From 34-65-8 sp964516135 (lineage in GTDB: Bacteria; Pseudomonadota; Alphaproteobacteria; Sphingomonadales; Sphingomonadaceae), in the NCBI GenBank assembly GCA_964516135.1, contig CAZEWN010000017.1, positions 1 through 64,000 on the forward strand: DNA of 64,000 nt, written 5' to 3'. The notes beneath the pieces are model-generated. The model did not search any database, had not been told where the DNA came from, and worked only from the letters and a program-made list of their open reading frames with translations. This document shows, piece after piece, positions 26,483 to 35,699 of the stretch. How positions within the stretch are numbered: the stretch's first letter is position 1; each line of letters begins with the position of its first letter. Position numbers and translations under genes: made by a program.

Positions 26483-27256
26483 TCACCCGCCCCTCATCGC
26501 GCCGTCGAGCGGTTCGCCCGTTATGGGGTAACCGAGATCCGCGGGGATGCGAAGCCAGCGCGTGCCTTGCTCCGTGGTGACGAATGGGCTGATCGTTCGG
26601 ACCGGATGGCGAAGGCAGTCAATGGCGGCATCGGCGAAGGTGGCGAATTGGGCGAGGCGCTCAAGGTTGCGCCGTGTGGGATAGATCACCCTCAGATCGC
26701 CGCGGTCTGCTGCGGCAAGCGCATCCCGCGCGGTGGTCCAGAACAGATGCGTGTTTTCCGTCTCGTCCACCGCTATTTCGACTGCCCCGGTGCCAAGGTT
26801 GGCGAGGTAGAAACGGGTATCGAATACGCGCGCAAGGCGCTCGTTCCTCGGATGCCAGCGCGCGAACGGAAGGATCGCGTCGCAGTCGAGCGACCACCCC
26901 ATTGCAGCCAGCACTGGCGCGAATGCGCCGGATTCGAGTAGGAGCCTGCGGGCGGCGGCCGCGCGTTCGGCATCGACCGTACCGCGAACACCGATCACCA
27001 GCCCGGTTTCCTCCAGGGTCTCGCGGATCGCCGCGATCCTGTGCGCGGTTTCGTCAGCGTCGCCGGGCAGTTCAGCGGCAACCGCGCGGTCGCCAGCGTC
27101 GACCCGGCCACCAGGGAACACCGCCGCCCCCGCCGCGAACGACATCGACTGGGCGCGCGTCACCATCAACAATTCGGGAGCCCCGCCCGACGGACCACGG
27201 CGAAAGATGATTATCGTGGCGGCAGGGATGGCATCGGCAAGCTGTGCAGGATCCAT
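26483..27256 (-). CDS. NUDIX hydrolase
   Basis: A 257-residue hydrolase of nucleoside-diphosphate-linked compounds. The start of the NUDIX box (AAGAAVFPGGRVDAGD) and its catalytic helix (AIRETLEETGLVIG) are separated by a longer loop than usual, as in NUDT7/NUDT19-like CoA- or nucleotide-sugar-acting enzymes. The catalytic Glu residues of the REtLEEtG motif are intact. ATG at 27256 is used; GTG at 27262 is possible. Substrate is unknown. It stands alone, downstream of a 281-base gap. Confidence 0.88.
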   Translation of the reverse strand: MDPAQLADAIPAATIIIFRRGPSGGAPELLMVTRAQSMSFAAGAAVFPGGRVDAGDRAVAAELPGDADETAHRIAAIRETLEETGLVIGVRGTVDAERAAAARRLLLESGAFAPVLAAMGWSLDCDAILPFARWHPRNERLARVFDTRFYLANLGTGAVEIAVDETENTHLFWTTARDALAAADRGDLRVIYPTRRNLERLAQFATFADAAIDCLRHPVRTISPFVTTEQGTRWLRIPADLGYPITGEPLDGAMRGG

Positions 27257-27484
27257 TGGCACGGTGTGGCGGGCGCCGCCGTGCTACTCAAGCCCGAAAG
27301 CTCGCGGGGCGTCGGTTGGCTTTACAATCCTTCTCGGGCGCGGAAAGGCATTAACCACCGTGACGCCCGGAAAACCGCGCCTGCCGGAAATTGGCACAGG
27401 CCATGCATCGAATGGATCACCCCGACTGGTCTTTGTACACGGGGTTGCGCCACTGGTCTCCCGGCGCGACCCTCCCGCAAGACA

Positions 27485-27517
27485 AAAGGCCCGCTTCCAA
27501 TCCGGAAGCGGGCCTTT
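27485..27517 (-). terminator. Rho-independent terminator after grxD
   Basis: A 14-bp perfect stem (AAAGGCCCGCTTCC with GGAAGCGGGCCTTT, five-base loop) begins 20 bases after the grxD stop and runs into TTTT on the minus strand. It ends the leuC-to-grxD run. The rest of the gap to the NUDIX gene shows nothing recognisable. Confidence 0.88.
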
Positions 27518-27537
27518 CTGTTGTATGCCGATCTGGC

Positions 27538-27867
27538 TCAATCCGCGCGAGCGACCTGCCGGTCCGTGAGCAGTTGCTGCAATTCGCCCGCCTCGTACAT
27601 CTCCATCATGATGTCGCTGCCGCCCACGAATTCGCCCTTGATGTAGAGCTGGGGAATGGTCGGCCAGTCGGAAAATTCCTTGATCCCCTGGCGTACCTCC
27701 ATGTCCTGCAGCACGTCGACGCTTTCATAGACGACGCCACAGTGGTCGAGGATGGACACGGCGCGGCTGGAAAATCCGCATTGGGGGAACAGCGGCGTGC
27801 CCTTCATGAACAGCACGACGTCATTGTCGGCCACGATGGTTGCGATGCGTTGATTGGTGTCGGACAT
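27538..27867 (-). CDS. grxD: Monothiol glutaredoxin (CGFS type)
   Basis: A 109-residue monothiol glutaredoxin that carries and delivers [2Fe-2S] clusters with glutathione. The motif CGFS is in MKGTPLFPQCGFSSRAVSIL; the glutathione-binding WPTIPQLYIKGEFVGGSDI follows. Length is typical of Grx4. It is the last gene after a bolA homologue, its usual partner in iron-sulfur trafficking, and is followed by a strong terminator. Confidence 0.97.
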   Translation of the reverse strand: MSDTNQRIATIVADNDVVLFMKGTPLFPQCGFSSRAVSILDHCGVVYESVDVLQDMEVRQGIKEFSDWPTIPQLYIKGEFVGGSDIMMEMYEAGELQQLLTDRQVARAD

Positions 27868-27898
27868 GATGGTGGTCCTGAAATTGGAAACTGCCGGA

Positions 27899-28135
27899 TC
27901 AGGAAGTGGGTGCAGCCGTGGTCAGTTGCAAGGCATGCAGCACGCCGCCCATCCGCCCCCCGAGCGCATCATAGACCAGCTTGTGCTGCTGTACGCGGCT
28001 GATCCCTGCAAATTGCGGGGCGATGACGCGCGCCGCCCAGTGATCGTTGTCACCGGCGAGATCGGTCATTTCGACAGTGGCGCCGGGCAGGGCGGCCACG
28101 ATCATCCCCTCGATCTCGGCAGCGCTCATCGGCAT
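27899..28135 (-). CDS. BolA/IbaG family protein
   Basis: A 78-residue BolA-fold protein with the family pattern PGATVEMTDLAGDNDHWAAR and SRVQQHKLVYDALGG. BolA-like proteins bind CGFS glutaredoxins through a shared iron-sulfur cluster, and grxD follows 31 bases downstream. The short length and sequence resemble IbaG/YrbA more than classical BolA. Seven bases separate it from the stop of the DUF1476 gene. Confidence 0.92.
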   Translation of the reverse strand: MPMSAAEIEGMIVAALPGATVEMTDLAGDNDHWAARVIAPQFAGISRVQQHKLVYDALGGRMGGVLHALQLTTAAPTS

Positions 28136-28142
28136 GGCAGAC

Positions 28143-28466
28143 TCAGCTTTCGCTCATGAACTGGCGGCGCGCTTCGACCGCGCATTCTTCCAGCTTGGCG
28201 CGGATCGTCGCTTCGTCTACGTCGCTGCCAGCGGCGGTCAGATCGCCAAGCAGCTTGCGGATCACGTCCTCGTCGCCGGCCTCCTCAAAATCGGCCTGGA
28301 CCACTGCCTTCTTGTAAGCGTCGGCTTCCTCGGAGGTGAGGTTCATCAGGCCCGCCGCCCATTCACCGAGCAACCGATTGCGGCGCGCGGCGATGCGAAA
28401 GGCTGTATCCTCGTCCAGCGCGTACTTGGCTTCTTCGGCGCGCTCGCGATCCTTGAAATCGGTCAT
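28143..28466 (-). CDS. DUF1476 protein, ATP synthase inhibitor zeta subunit-like
   Basis: A 107-residue, helical, acidic cytoplasmic protein. The start (MTDFKDRERAEEAKYALDED) and the middle (RIAARRNRLLGEWAAGLM) are the DUF1476 signature found throughout alphaproteobacteria; the Paracoccus member is the zeta subunit that blocks reverse rotation of F1-ATPase. The same inhibitor role is likely. Its placement among leucine and iron-sulfur genes says little about function. Confidence 0.9.
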   Translation of the reverse strand: MTDFKDRERAEEAKYALDEDTAFRIAARRNRLLGEWAAGLMNLTSEEADAYKKAVVQADFEEAGDEDVIRKLLGDLTAAGSDVDEATIRAKLEECAVEARRQFMSES

Positions 28467-28514
28467 GTGGTCCTCTCGAATGGATGTGCCGCCCAGATAG
28501 GGTGCCCGAGCGGC

Positions 28515-29509
<995 letters not shown>

Positions 29510-29513
<4 letters not shown>

Positions 29514-30112
29514 GCCGCCCGTCCCACGGCCATCGCCAGCCATGGCATGTCCCTCGCCTGCCGTGCCTCGTAGGCCGCGATTGCCTCCCCGCGCTCGAGT
29601 GTCAGGCCGACCTCGTCGAGGCCGTTGAGCAGGCAATGCTTGCGAAACGGATCGACCGCAAAGGTGTAGCGATCCTGATAGGGCGTCGTGACAACCTGAT
29701 GCTCCAGATCGATCGCGATCGGCTGTTCGCGCGCAACGTCAAGCAAGGCATCAACCTGTTCCTGCGGCAGTTCGACTGTCAGGATGCCGTTCTTAAAGGC
29801 GTTGCCTGAGAAGATATCGGAGAAACTGGGCGCGATCACCGCCTTGATGCCCAAGTCCAGCAGAGCCCAGGCAGCGTGTTCACGGCTCGATCCGCAGCCG
29901 AAGTTGTCACCCGCGATCAGGATTGGCGCGCCGGCAAATTCGGGATCGTCGAACAGGTTCCCAGGCTGCGCGCGAACAGCTTCAAACGCACCCTTGCCCA
30001 GGCCCTCGCGGCTGATGGTCTTGAGCCATTCGGCCGGAATGATCACGTCGGTATCGACGTTCTTGGCGCCATAGGGAATCGCCCGCCCCTCGATCGTGGT
30101 CACGGACTCCAT
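29510..30112 (-). CDS. leuD: 3-isopropylmalate dehydratase small subunit
   Basis: A 200-residue subunit of isopropylmalate isomerase in leucine synthesis; it completes the active site of LeuC. Motifs: VDTDVIIPAEWLKTI near the N-terminus and GDNFGCGSSREHAAWAL, the aconitase swivelling-domain signature. The start shares one base with the stop of a 52-residue ORF that separates it from leuC, and its stop overlaps the next start. Confidence 0.97.
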
Positions 30113-30270
30113 CAGTCGGTTTCCGGCTTCTGCCCGGAGGGCGTGACGCCGGGCTTCGGCGCTGATTTCTTTTCCTTGCGCTTCGATGCGTAAAGCATGG
30201 CAGCGGCGATGGCCGCGGAACCGATGGCGCCGGCCGCCAGCGCGGCCTTTCCGGTGAGCTTGTTGGTCAT
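30112..30270 (-). CDS. Small membrane protein between leuC and leuD (52 residues)
   Basis: A short frame with one hydrophobic helix (about residues 8-28, AALAAGAIGSAAIAAAMLYA) and a basic, Lys-rich tail (SKRKEKKSAPKPG). Its stop overlaps the leuD ATG (TGATG), and it begins 41 bases after the leuC stop, so it is placed for translational coupling. No family is recognised. The ribosome site is weak. Its Ala/Gly helix and positive tail fit a single-pass inner-membrane protein. Confidence 0.6.
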   Translation of the reverse strand: MTNKLTGKAALAAGAIGSAAIAAAMLYASKRKEKKSAPKPGVTPSGQKPETD

Positions 30271-30311
30271 GGTCTTTTCATGGGGCGTGGCGGGGGCAGT
30301 GGCAAGGGTGA

Positions 30312-31745
30312 TCAGCCAAGCAATTCACGGACATCGGTGAGCCGTCCGGTCACTGCGGCGGCGGCTGCCATGGCGGGGCTCATCAGGTGCGTGCGCGCAC
30401 CCGGGCCCTGGCGGCCGACGAAATTGCGGTTGCTGGTTGACGCGCAACGTTCCCCCGCGGGCACCTTGTCGGGGTTCATGCCCAGGCAGGCTGAGCAACC
30501 CGGTTCGCGCCATTCAAGGCCCGCATCGATGAACACCTGGTCCAGCCCTTCCGCTTCAGCTTGGCGCTTGACCAGGCCAGACCCGGGCACCACGATCGCC
30601 CAGCGCACGTTAGCGGCGCGCTTGCGCCCCCTGACCACTTCGGCGGCGGCACGCAGATCCTCTATCCGGCTGTTGGTGCAACTGCCGATAAAGACGTTCT
30701 CGACCGCGATGTCGGACAGTTTCTGGCCCGGTTCGAGGCCCATGTAATCAAGGCTGCGCCGGGCGGCGTCCTGCTTTCCAGGATCAGCAAAGCTTGCCGG
30801 ATCGGGCACGGCACCCCCGATCGGCGCCGTATCCTCGGGGCTGGTGCCCCAGGTAACGGTTGGCTGGATCGCGGCGGCATCTATCGTGATGCTGGTATCG
30901 AATGTCGCGCCATCGTCGGTATTCAGCGTTCGCCACCACGCCACGGCGCTGTCCCATTCGGCGCCCTGCGGCGCATAGGGGCGGCCGCGCAGGTAATCGA
31001 ACACCTTATCATCGGGCGCGATCAGCCCCGCCCGGGCGCCCGCCTCTATGCTCATGTTGCAGACTGTCAGACGGCCCTCGACGCTCATTTTCTCGAACAC
31101 CGCCCCGCGGTATTCGATCACGTGTCCCGTGCCGCCAGCGGTCCCGACCACACCGATAACGTGCAGCACCAGGTCCTTGGGCGAAACGCCGGGGCCCAAC
31201 TCGCCCGTGACGCGCACCTCCATGGTTTTCGATTTTTTGAGTAGCAGCGTCTGCGTCGCGAGCACATGCTCAACCTCGCTGGTACCGATGCCAAAGGCGA
31301 GCGCACCAATTCCGCCGTGGGCGGCCGTGTGGCTGTCGCCGCACACGATGGTCGTTCCGGGCAGCGAGAAACCCTGTTCCGGGCCAACGACGTGAACGAT
31401 GCCCTGTTCGGGCGCGCTGGCATCGATATAGCGAATGCCGAAGTCGGGTGCGTTCACTTCCAGCGCGGCGAGCTGGGCCGCACTTTCGGGATCGGCGATG
31501 GGTATCCGCCGTCCCGCCGCGTCCAGCCGCGCGGTGGTGGGCAGGTTATGGTCGGGCACTGCAAGGGTCAGGTCGGGACGGCGCACCTTGCGACCGGCCA
31601 GCCGCAATGCTTCGAACGCCTGGGGGCTTGTCACTTCGTGCACCAGGTGGCGGTCGATGAAGACCAGGCTGGTACCATCCGGGCGTTCCTCCACGACGTG
31701 CGTGTCCCAGATCTTTTCGTAAAGCGTGCGCGGTCGACTGGCCAT
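30312..31745 (-). CDS. leuC: 3-isopropylmalate dehydratase large subunit
   Basis: A 477-residue aconitase-family enzyme that interconverts 2- and 3-isopropylmalate using a [4Fe-4S] cluster. It shows VVCGDSHT-type motif as TIVCGDSHTAAHGGIGALAF, FIGSCTNSRIEDLRAAAEVV and EPGCSACLGMNPD, which supply the cluster cysteines. Normal length. It begins the minus-strand leuC-sORF-leuD-oxidoreductase run. Confidence 0.97.
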   Translation of the reverse strand: MASRPRTLYEKIWDTHVVEERPDGTSLVFIDRHLVHEVTSPQAFEALRLAGRKVRRPDLTLAVPDHNLPTTARLDAAGRRIPIADPESAAQLAALEVNAPDFGIRYIDASAPEQGIVHVVGPEQGFSLPGTTIVCGDSHTAAHGGIGALAFGIGTSEVEHVLATQTLLLKKSKTMEVRVTGELGPGVSPKDLVLHVIGVVGTAGGTGHVIEYRGAVFEKMSVEGRLTVCNMSIEAGARAGLIAPDDKVFDYLRGRPYAPQGAEWDSAVAWWRTLNTDDGATFDTSITIDAAAIQPTVTWGTSPEDTAPIGGAVPDPASFADPGKQDAARRSLDYMGLEPGQKLSDIAVENVFIGSCTNSRIEDLRAAAEVVRGRKRAANVRWAIVVPGSGLVKRQAEAEGLDQVFIDAGLEWREPGCSACLGMNPDKVPAGERCASTSNRNFVGRQGPGARTHLMSPAMAAAAAVTGRLTDVRELLG

Positions 31746-31857
31746 TCCGCTGGACTAGGCCCGCGCCCGGCGCGCGCAAAGAAGGCAAATCTTGGCCGCG
31801 CGCAAGAACGGGCAAATTGTCATGGATTGGTAACGCGTTTCCCCCTAACTTACACCC

Positions 31858-32259
31858 ATGTCAGCAAAACCATTCGCCTTTCCGATCACTGTCCTGCCAG
31901 CCGACATCGACTTCATGGGTCATGTCAACAACGCACGCTACCTCAACTGGGTGCAGGACGCGGTGCTGGCTCATTGGCGCAAGCTGGCCCCGGCGGATGA
32001 GGTTGCGAGCAAGGCCTGGGTCGCGCTCAAGCACGAGATTACTTATCGCAAGCCTGCTTTCCTCGATGACGCGGTGATCGCGCGCACGGTGCTCGAATCG
32101 ATCAAGGGCGCGCGCGCGTTCTACTCAACGGTGATCCACCGGGGCGAGGAAGTGCTGGCCGAAGTCAAGTCGAGCTGGTGTTGCATCGATGCCGAAACGC
32201 TGCGTCCGGCGCGGATCGGCGAGGAAGTGGCACGGTTCTTCTTTCCTCCCGTAAAATAA
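31858..32259 (+). CDS. Acyl-CoA thioesterase, 4HBT/hotdog fold
   Basis: A 133-residue hotdog-fold thioesterase. The signature DIDFMGHVNNARYLNWVQDA holds the conserved Asp and the His-Val-Asn-Asn motif of the 4-hydroxybenzoyl-CoA thioesterase/YbgC group. It hydrolyses an acyl-CoA, but the chain cannot be predicted. The downstream crtZ starts 17 bases after its stop on the same strand, so the two may be co-transcribed. Confidence 0.9.
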   Translation: MSAKPFAFPITVLPADIDFMGHVNNARYLNWVQDAVLAHWRKLAPADEVASKAWVALKHEITYRKPAFLDDAVIARTVLESIKGARAFYSTVIHRGEEVLAEVKSSWCCIDAETLRPARIGEEVARFFFPPVK

Positions 32260-32276
32260 CCTATATCCGGCACGCC

Positions 32277-32795
32277 ATGGACGTGCTGATCCCCCTCGTC
32301 ATAGTGATCGCAACCTTTTTCGCGATGGAATGGGTTGCGTGGGCAAGCCACAAGTACGTCATGCATGGCTTTGGCTGGGCATGGCACCGCGACCATCATG
32401 AACCGCACGACAACATGCTGGAGAAGAACGACCTGTTCGGGCTGGTAGGCGCGGTGATGAGCGTTTCGATGTTCGCGATCGGCAGCCCTCTGGTGCTGGG
32501 CACGGCGGCATGGCCGCCAGCCACGTGGATCGGCGTCGGCATCCTTGCCTACGGTATTGTCTACACGCTGGTGCATGACGGTTTGGTTCATCAGCGTTAT
32601 TTCAGATGGGTGCCGCGGAGCGGCTATGCCAAACGGCTGGTCCAGGCGCACAGGCTGCACCACGCGACGATCGGCAAGAAAGGCGGGGTGAGCTTCGGCT
32701 TCGTGATCCCCGGCAATCCGGCCCGGCTGAAGGCCGAACTGCGCCGCCAGCGCGAGGCTGGTGTAGCCGTAGTGCGCGAGAGCGCGGGCGGCTGA
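32277..32795 (+). CDS. crtZ: Beta-carotene hydroxylase
   Basis: A 172-residue membrane di-iron hydroxylase that adds 3-hydroxyl groups to beta-carotene to give zeaxanthin, the route to the yellow pigments of many sphingomonads. The iron-binding His boxes are present: HKYVMH, HRDHH, HDGLVHQR and HRLHH. Three or four hydrophobic segments surround them. The ATG at 32277 gives the standard N-terminus; the longer frame overlaps the thioesterase gene. No other carotenoid genes are in the window. Confidence 0.95.
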   Translation: MDVLIPLVIVIATFFAMEWVAWASHKYVMHGFGWAWHRDHHEPHDNMLEKNDLFGLVGAVMSVSMFAIGSPLVLGTAAWPPATWIGVGILAYGIVYTLVHDGLVHQRYFRWVPRSGYAKRLVQAHRLHHATIGKKGGVSFGFVIPGNPARLKAELRRQREAGVAVVRESAGG

Positions 32796-32796
32796 C

Positions 32797-33126
32797 CTAG
32801 TCCGGTCGGCGGGCCTCCGCGCCTTTCCGGTTCCGCTCAATCAACATGGCTTGCTGCCACCTGCCCGGAGCCTTGTCAGGGCGGTGGATGCATCCCGCCC
32901 AGCAACACGGGCGGCGCTTACCCTCGATCAGTTCTTCGCATGTCCGGCTGATCCGACGCGCGCGGGTCTTCGGCCGCTTGGCATCCTCGACCCAGCAAAT
33001 GAATTCATTGCGGCCAAGGGGGGTGAGGCCCTGCCAAAGCGACAGCGTCTCGGCGCCTGCACGCAGCGCCTTTTCCAAGTCGCTGGGAAGCAGGTGGGCA
33101 GTGCCGTGCATCGTGTCGGTCGTCAT
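32797..33126 (-). CDS. YdeI/OmdA-like protein
   Basis: A 109-residue cytoplasmic protein with the OmdA/YdeI-type C-terminal pattern: WQGLTPLGRNEFICWVEDAK followed by KTRARRISRTCEELIEGKRR. Family members have been linked to bacteriocin or stress protection without a known reaction. The C-terminal tail contains a Cys-Cys-x3-Cys group (RRPCCWAGCIHR) that could bind metal. Convergent with crtZ, one base between their stops. Confidence 0.75.
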   Translation of the reverse strand: MTTDTMHGTAHLLPSDLEKALRAGAETLSLWQGLTPLGRNEFICWVEDAKRPKTRARRISRTCEELIEGKRRPCCWAGCIHRPDKAPGRWQQAMLIERNRKGAEARRPD

Positions 33127-33156
33127 CGTTCCTTCTGCAAAGTATTGTGCAACGCC

Positions 33157-33507
33157 TCATTCGTTCCGCGTCGCGATCCAGCCGCCCGCGATGAACAGGA
33201 TTGCGACAGAAATCCAATACCACGGACTGCCCAGCGTGTACCAGGTGACCAGCGCCCCCACGGTCATCGCACCGATCGCCATCGTCTTGGCGCGCCGGCT
33301 GATCGCGCGCCGTTCACGCCAGTCGCGCACTTGAGGGCCCCAGTGCGGATGGTCGAGAATGCGCTGTTCCCATTCGGGGTTGCTACGCGCGAAGCAATAG
33401 CCGGCCAGCAGCAGGAACGGGACGGTCGGCATGATCGGCAGGAAGGCGCCAATCGCCCCAAGCGCGACCGAAACCAGCCCGGCGGCAAGATAGAGGTGCC
33501 GGCGCAC
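33157..33507 (-). CDS. DUF454 (YbaN-like) inner-membrane protein
   Basis: A 116-residue protein with three hydrophobic segments. The family signature is clear: GAIGAFLPIMPTVPFLLLAG and CFARSNPEWEQRILDHPHWG. Function is unknown. It starts with GTG six bases after the sufE stop, so it probably shares its transcript. Confidence 0.88.
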   Translation of the reverse strand: MRRHLYLAAGLVSVALGAIGAFLPIMPTVPFLLLAGYCFARSNPEWEQRILDHPHWGPQVRDWRERRAISRRAKTMAIGAMTVGALVTWYTLGSPWYWISVAILFIAGGWIATRNE

Positions 33508-33513
33508 CCGGCC

Positions 33514-33921
33514 TCAAGCCGCCGCAATGCGCGCGGCGTGCTCCTGTACCAGCGCGATCATGTTGGGCACGCCCTGGGTACGGTTCGAGGAGAGCTGGTT
33601 TTTCAGATCAAACGGGGCAAGGGCAGCGGCAATATCCATCGTCGCGATATCCCTAGCCGGTCGATCCTGAACCGCGGCAATCACCAGCGCGACGATCCCC
33701 TTGGTGATCGCCGCATTGCTATCGGCAAGGAAGTGCAGTCGCGCCGCATCGCCGGTGGGATAGACCCACACCGCCGCCGAACAGCCGCGCACCAGCGTGG
33801 CGTCCGTCTTCAACGCATCAGGCATGGACTCGAGCGTGCGACCGAGTTCGATCAACAGGCGGTAACGTTCGTCACTGTCGAGGAAATCGTACTCTTCGGC
33901 GATATCGGAAAGGGGGCGCAT
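33514..33921 (-). CDS. sufE: SufE-family sulfur acceptor
   Basis: A 135-residue protein that takes persulfide sulfur from the desulfurase SufS for iron-sulfur cluster assembly. The acceptor Cys is in LVRGCSAAVWVYP (about residue 47), and RYRLLIELGRTLESMP and LKNQLSSNRTQGVPNMIALV are family motifs. The ATG at 33921 gives the standard N-terminus. No other suf genes are present here. Confidence 0.92.
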   Translation of the reverse strand: MRPLSDIAEEYDFLDSDERYRLLIELGRTLESMPDALKTDATLVRGCSAAVWVYPTGDAARLHFLADSNAAITKGIVALVIAAVQDRPARDIATMDIAAALAPFDLKNQLSSNRTQGVPNMIALVQEHAARIAAA

Positions 33922-33998
33922 GGCGCGGCCACTACCAAGGTCGCCCCGGCGACGGAAGCGCGACGTCGTCCTCGCGTGGACCAGCTGCACCCCTGCGC

Positions 33999-34172
33999 CT
34001 ACCCGCCAATCCCGCCCGGCCGGGTGAGCACGAAGTAGATCACGTAGAACCACGACAGGAATCCTTGGATGATCGCCCAGATCACCGATTCGTGCTGGCT
34101 CCAGCTGATCGCCACCGCCAGCGCGCTGCCGAGGCCGATACCGGCGCGGGCAGCGTCGCCGACGTGGCTCAC
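33999..34172 (-). CDS. Small membrane protein at the end of the psp array (57 residues)
   Basis: A 57-residue product with two hydrophobic stretches (GIGLGSALAVAISWSQ and SVIWAIIQGFLSWFYVIYFV). Its GTG start overlaps the stop of the preceding gene (GTGA), exactly like its upstream neighbours, so it is the last cistron of the psp operon. No named family is recognised. A membrane-stress role is inferred only from its place. Confidence 0.7.
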   Translation of the reverse strand: MSHVGDAARAGIGLGSALAVAISWSQHESVIWAIIQGFLSWFYVIYFVLTRPGGIGG

Positions 34173-34426
34173 AGATCGACCCCGCTGGCGATCGCTTCCA
34201 GTTTGCGGATGCGTTCCTTGAGGTCCGCGATCTCGATCCGCGCCGCGCCGCCATAGCCATATGGTGCCGCGCCCGCTTCAATGTCGCGCTGAGGGGCGGG
34301 TGCCGGCGCGCGGTCGAGCTCGCATCGCTTAAGCGCCAGCCAGTCCTGCCATGCGCGCAAAGCGAAGGCTGAAAGGATGGCCACGCCGAAAAGCGTTGCG
34401 GCAACGACGATCAACTGTTCGCTCAT
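34169..34426 (-). CDS. PspB-like small membrane protein E
   Basis: An 85-residue protein with one N-terminal transmembrane helix (LIVVAATLFGVAILSAFALR) and a C-terminal coiled coil (ARIEIADLKERIRKLEAIAS) carrying a short form of the motif shared by the whole array. The middle is Pro/Ala/Gly-rich. ATG at 34426 has AAGGAG eight bases upstream; a GTG at 34432 is too close to it. Its stop overlaps the start of the 57-residue gene. Confidence 0.78.
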   Translation of the reverse strand: MSEQLIVVAATLFGVAILSAFALRAWQDWLALKRCELDRAPAPAPQRDIEAGAAPYGYGGAARIEIADLKERIRKLEAIASGVDL

Positions 34427-34487
34427 CTCCACTGCTCCTTTCCTACGTCCTTCATGCGGGTCCCTGAACCCTAGCCTCTTCGTGGGC

Positions 34488-34751
34488 CTAGCTGTCCCTC
34501 AGTTTCTCGATCTCGCTGGCGATGCGGCGCGTTTCGCCCGCGTCGAGCGTGTTGCCTTCGGTCGCGATGCGTTCGAGCACCTTGATCCGTTCGCGCAGTT
34601 CCTCGAGCTCGCGCTTGGCGGCTTCATCCTCGACCGGCGCGCGGGTTTCGTTGCCGGCCCAGTCGGTGACGATGCCCTGGCGCGCCTTGTAGATCTCGAC
34701 CAAGCCCCAGATGGCGATCCCGATGATGGCAACGATGGCCCACGAGCTCAT
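34488..34751 (-). CDS. PspB-like small membrane protein D
   Basis: An 87-residue protein: one transmembrane helix (AIVAIIGIAIWGLVEIYKAR) and a long amphipathic coiled coil (KRELEELRERIKVLERIATE) ending EIEKLRDS. Layout equals PspB: short periplasmic end, one helix, cytoplasmic coiled coil. The start overlaps the stop of protein C (ATGA). It is one of a tandem series that probably arose by duplication. Confidence 0.82.
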   Translation of the reverse strand: MSSWAIVAIIGIAIWGLVEIYKARQGIVTDWAGNETRAPVEDEAAKRELEELRERIKVLERIATEGNTLDAGETRRIASEIEKLRDS

Positions 34752-35020
34752 GCGATCGTCTCCTTGCGCAGCGCCTCGATTTCATCCGCCAGCACCGGCG
34801 ACCGCGCGGTCGCGATGCGTTCGAGCACGCGAAGGCGGTCCTCCATCTCGGGCACCCCGGCGACGCGTTTGTGCGCTTCGGCTTCCGCGAGGCGGACTTG
34901 GAGTTCCAGTTCCTTCGCCCGGTTCTTCAGCCGCGTGTTGTGCGCGTCGAGCCAGATGCCCGCGCCGCTGATCACGCCGATCATCAGCGCGCAGAATGCA
35001 ATAGCCTCAGGCCAGCTCAT
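34748..35020 (-). CDS. PspB-like small membrane protein C
   Basis: A 90-residue protein with an N-terminal helix (AIAFCALMIGVISGAGIWLD) and a cytoplasmic coiled coil (KNRAKELELQVRLAEAEAHK), ending with the array motif EDRLRVLERIATA...LADEIEALRKE. The ATG at 35020 overlaps the previous stop by four bases, which rules out the longer upstream frame. It is likely to bind PspA, PspC or its paralogues at the membrane (inference). Confidence 0.82.
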   Translation of the reverse strand: MSWPEAIAFCALMIGVISGAGIWLDAHNTRLKNRAKELELQVRLAEAEAHKRVAGVPEMEDRLRVLERIATARSPVLADEIEALRKETIA

Positions 35021-35364
35021 TGCACCTTGCTCCCGTCGGTCTTGGCATCGCGCAGCCGCTCGATGTCGTGGGTCAGCTGGTAACTGCTGTCGGTCACGAT
35101 CCGCTCGACGCTGGCGAGCCGGTCTTTCAACGAACCGATTTCCGCCTGAAGAGTGGCGTTTTCCTGCGTCAGCAGCGTAATCCGGTGATCGGCCTGGGCG
35201 TCGCGCTTGGGGTGGAGGGACTGGCCCCACATCCCTTCGAGGGGATAGCCTGCATTGATCTTGAGCTTGGTGGTATGGACCCAGCCCCAGACGCTGCCGA
35301 GGACGATTGCAACCAGCGCGATGACGAGCAATGGCAGATAATCGAGGATTTCGTACAGGCCCAT
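35017..35364 (-). CDS. PspB-like small membrane protein B
   Basis: A 115-residue protein with one strong transmembrane helix (YLPLLVIALVAIVLGSVWGW) and a cytoplasmic domain ending in the array motif (KDRLASVERIVTD, LTHDIERLRD). Either GTG 35367 or ATG 35364 may start it; both touch the stop of protein A. The stop overlaps the start of protein C. Confidence 0.8.
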   Translation of the reverse strand: MGLYEILDYLPLLVIALVAIVLGSVWGWVHTTKLKINAGYPLEGMWGQSLHPKRDAQADHRITLLTQENATLQAEIGSLKDRLASVERIVTDSSYQLTHDIERLRDAKTDGSKVQ

Positions 35365-35675
35365 CACACGTTCTCCCTGCGAGCGATATTCAGCGGCATT
35401 CCGCTATCCTCTTCATCGACCCGGCGCTGGTCGCGCAGGGCTTCGATCTGGGTCGCAACATCGTAGCCGCGGTCGGTCACGATGCGTTCGAGCACCTGGA
35501 CCCGGTCTTCGAGCTGCTGGACCTTGCTGGCATATTGCGCGGCGCGCTCGGCGGTGTTTTCGGCTGTGGCCTTGACGTTCATCTGCGCGATCTTCTGCTG
35601 GTGCCGGGTCCAGATCGCGAAGATCGGGATCGACAGCGCGATGATCGGGATCATCAGGGCAAGTATACCTTCCAT
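35364..35675 (-). CDS. PspB-like small membrane protein A
   Basis: A 103-residue protein with a transmembrane helix (ILALMIPIIALSIPIFAIWT) and a coiled coil (KVQQLEDRVQVLERIVTDRG) ending ATQIEALRDQ. This shows the array motif most fully. It begins 24 bases after the pspC stop and is coupled to protein B through overlapping stop and start codons. Confidence 0.83.
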   Translation of the reverse strand: MEGILALMIPIIALSIPIFAIWTRHQQKIAQMNVKATAENTAERAAQYASKVQQLEDRVQVLERIVTDRGYDVATQIEALRDQRRVDEEDSGMPLNIARRENV

Positions 35676-35699
35676 TAGTCTGTCCCCCTTGTCCGGTAA

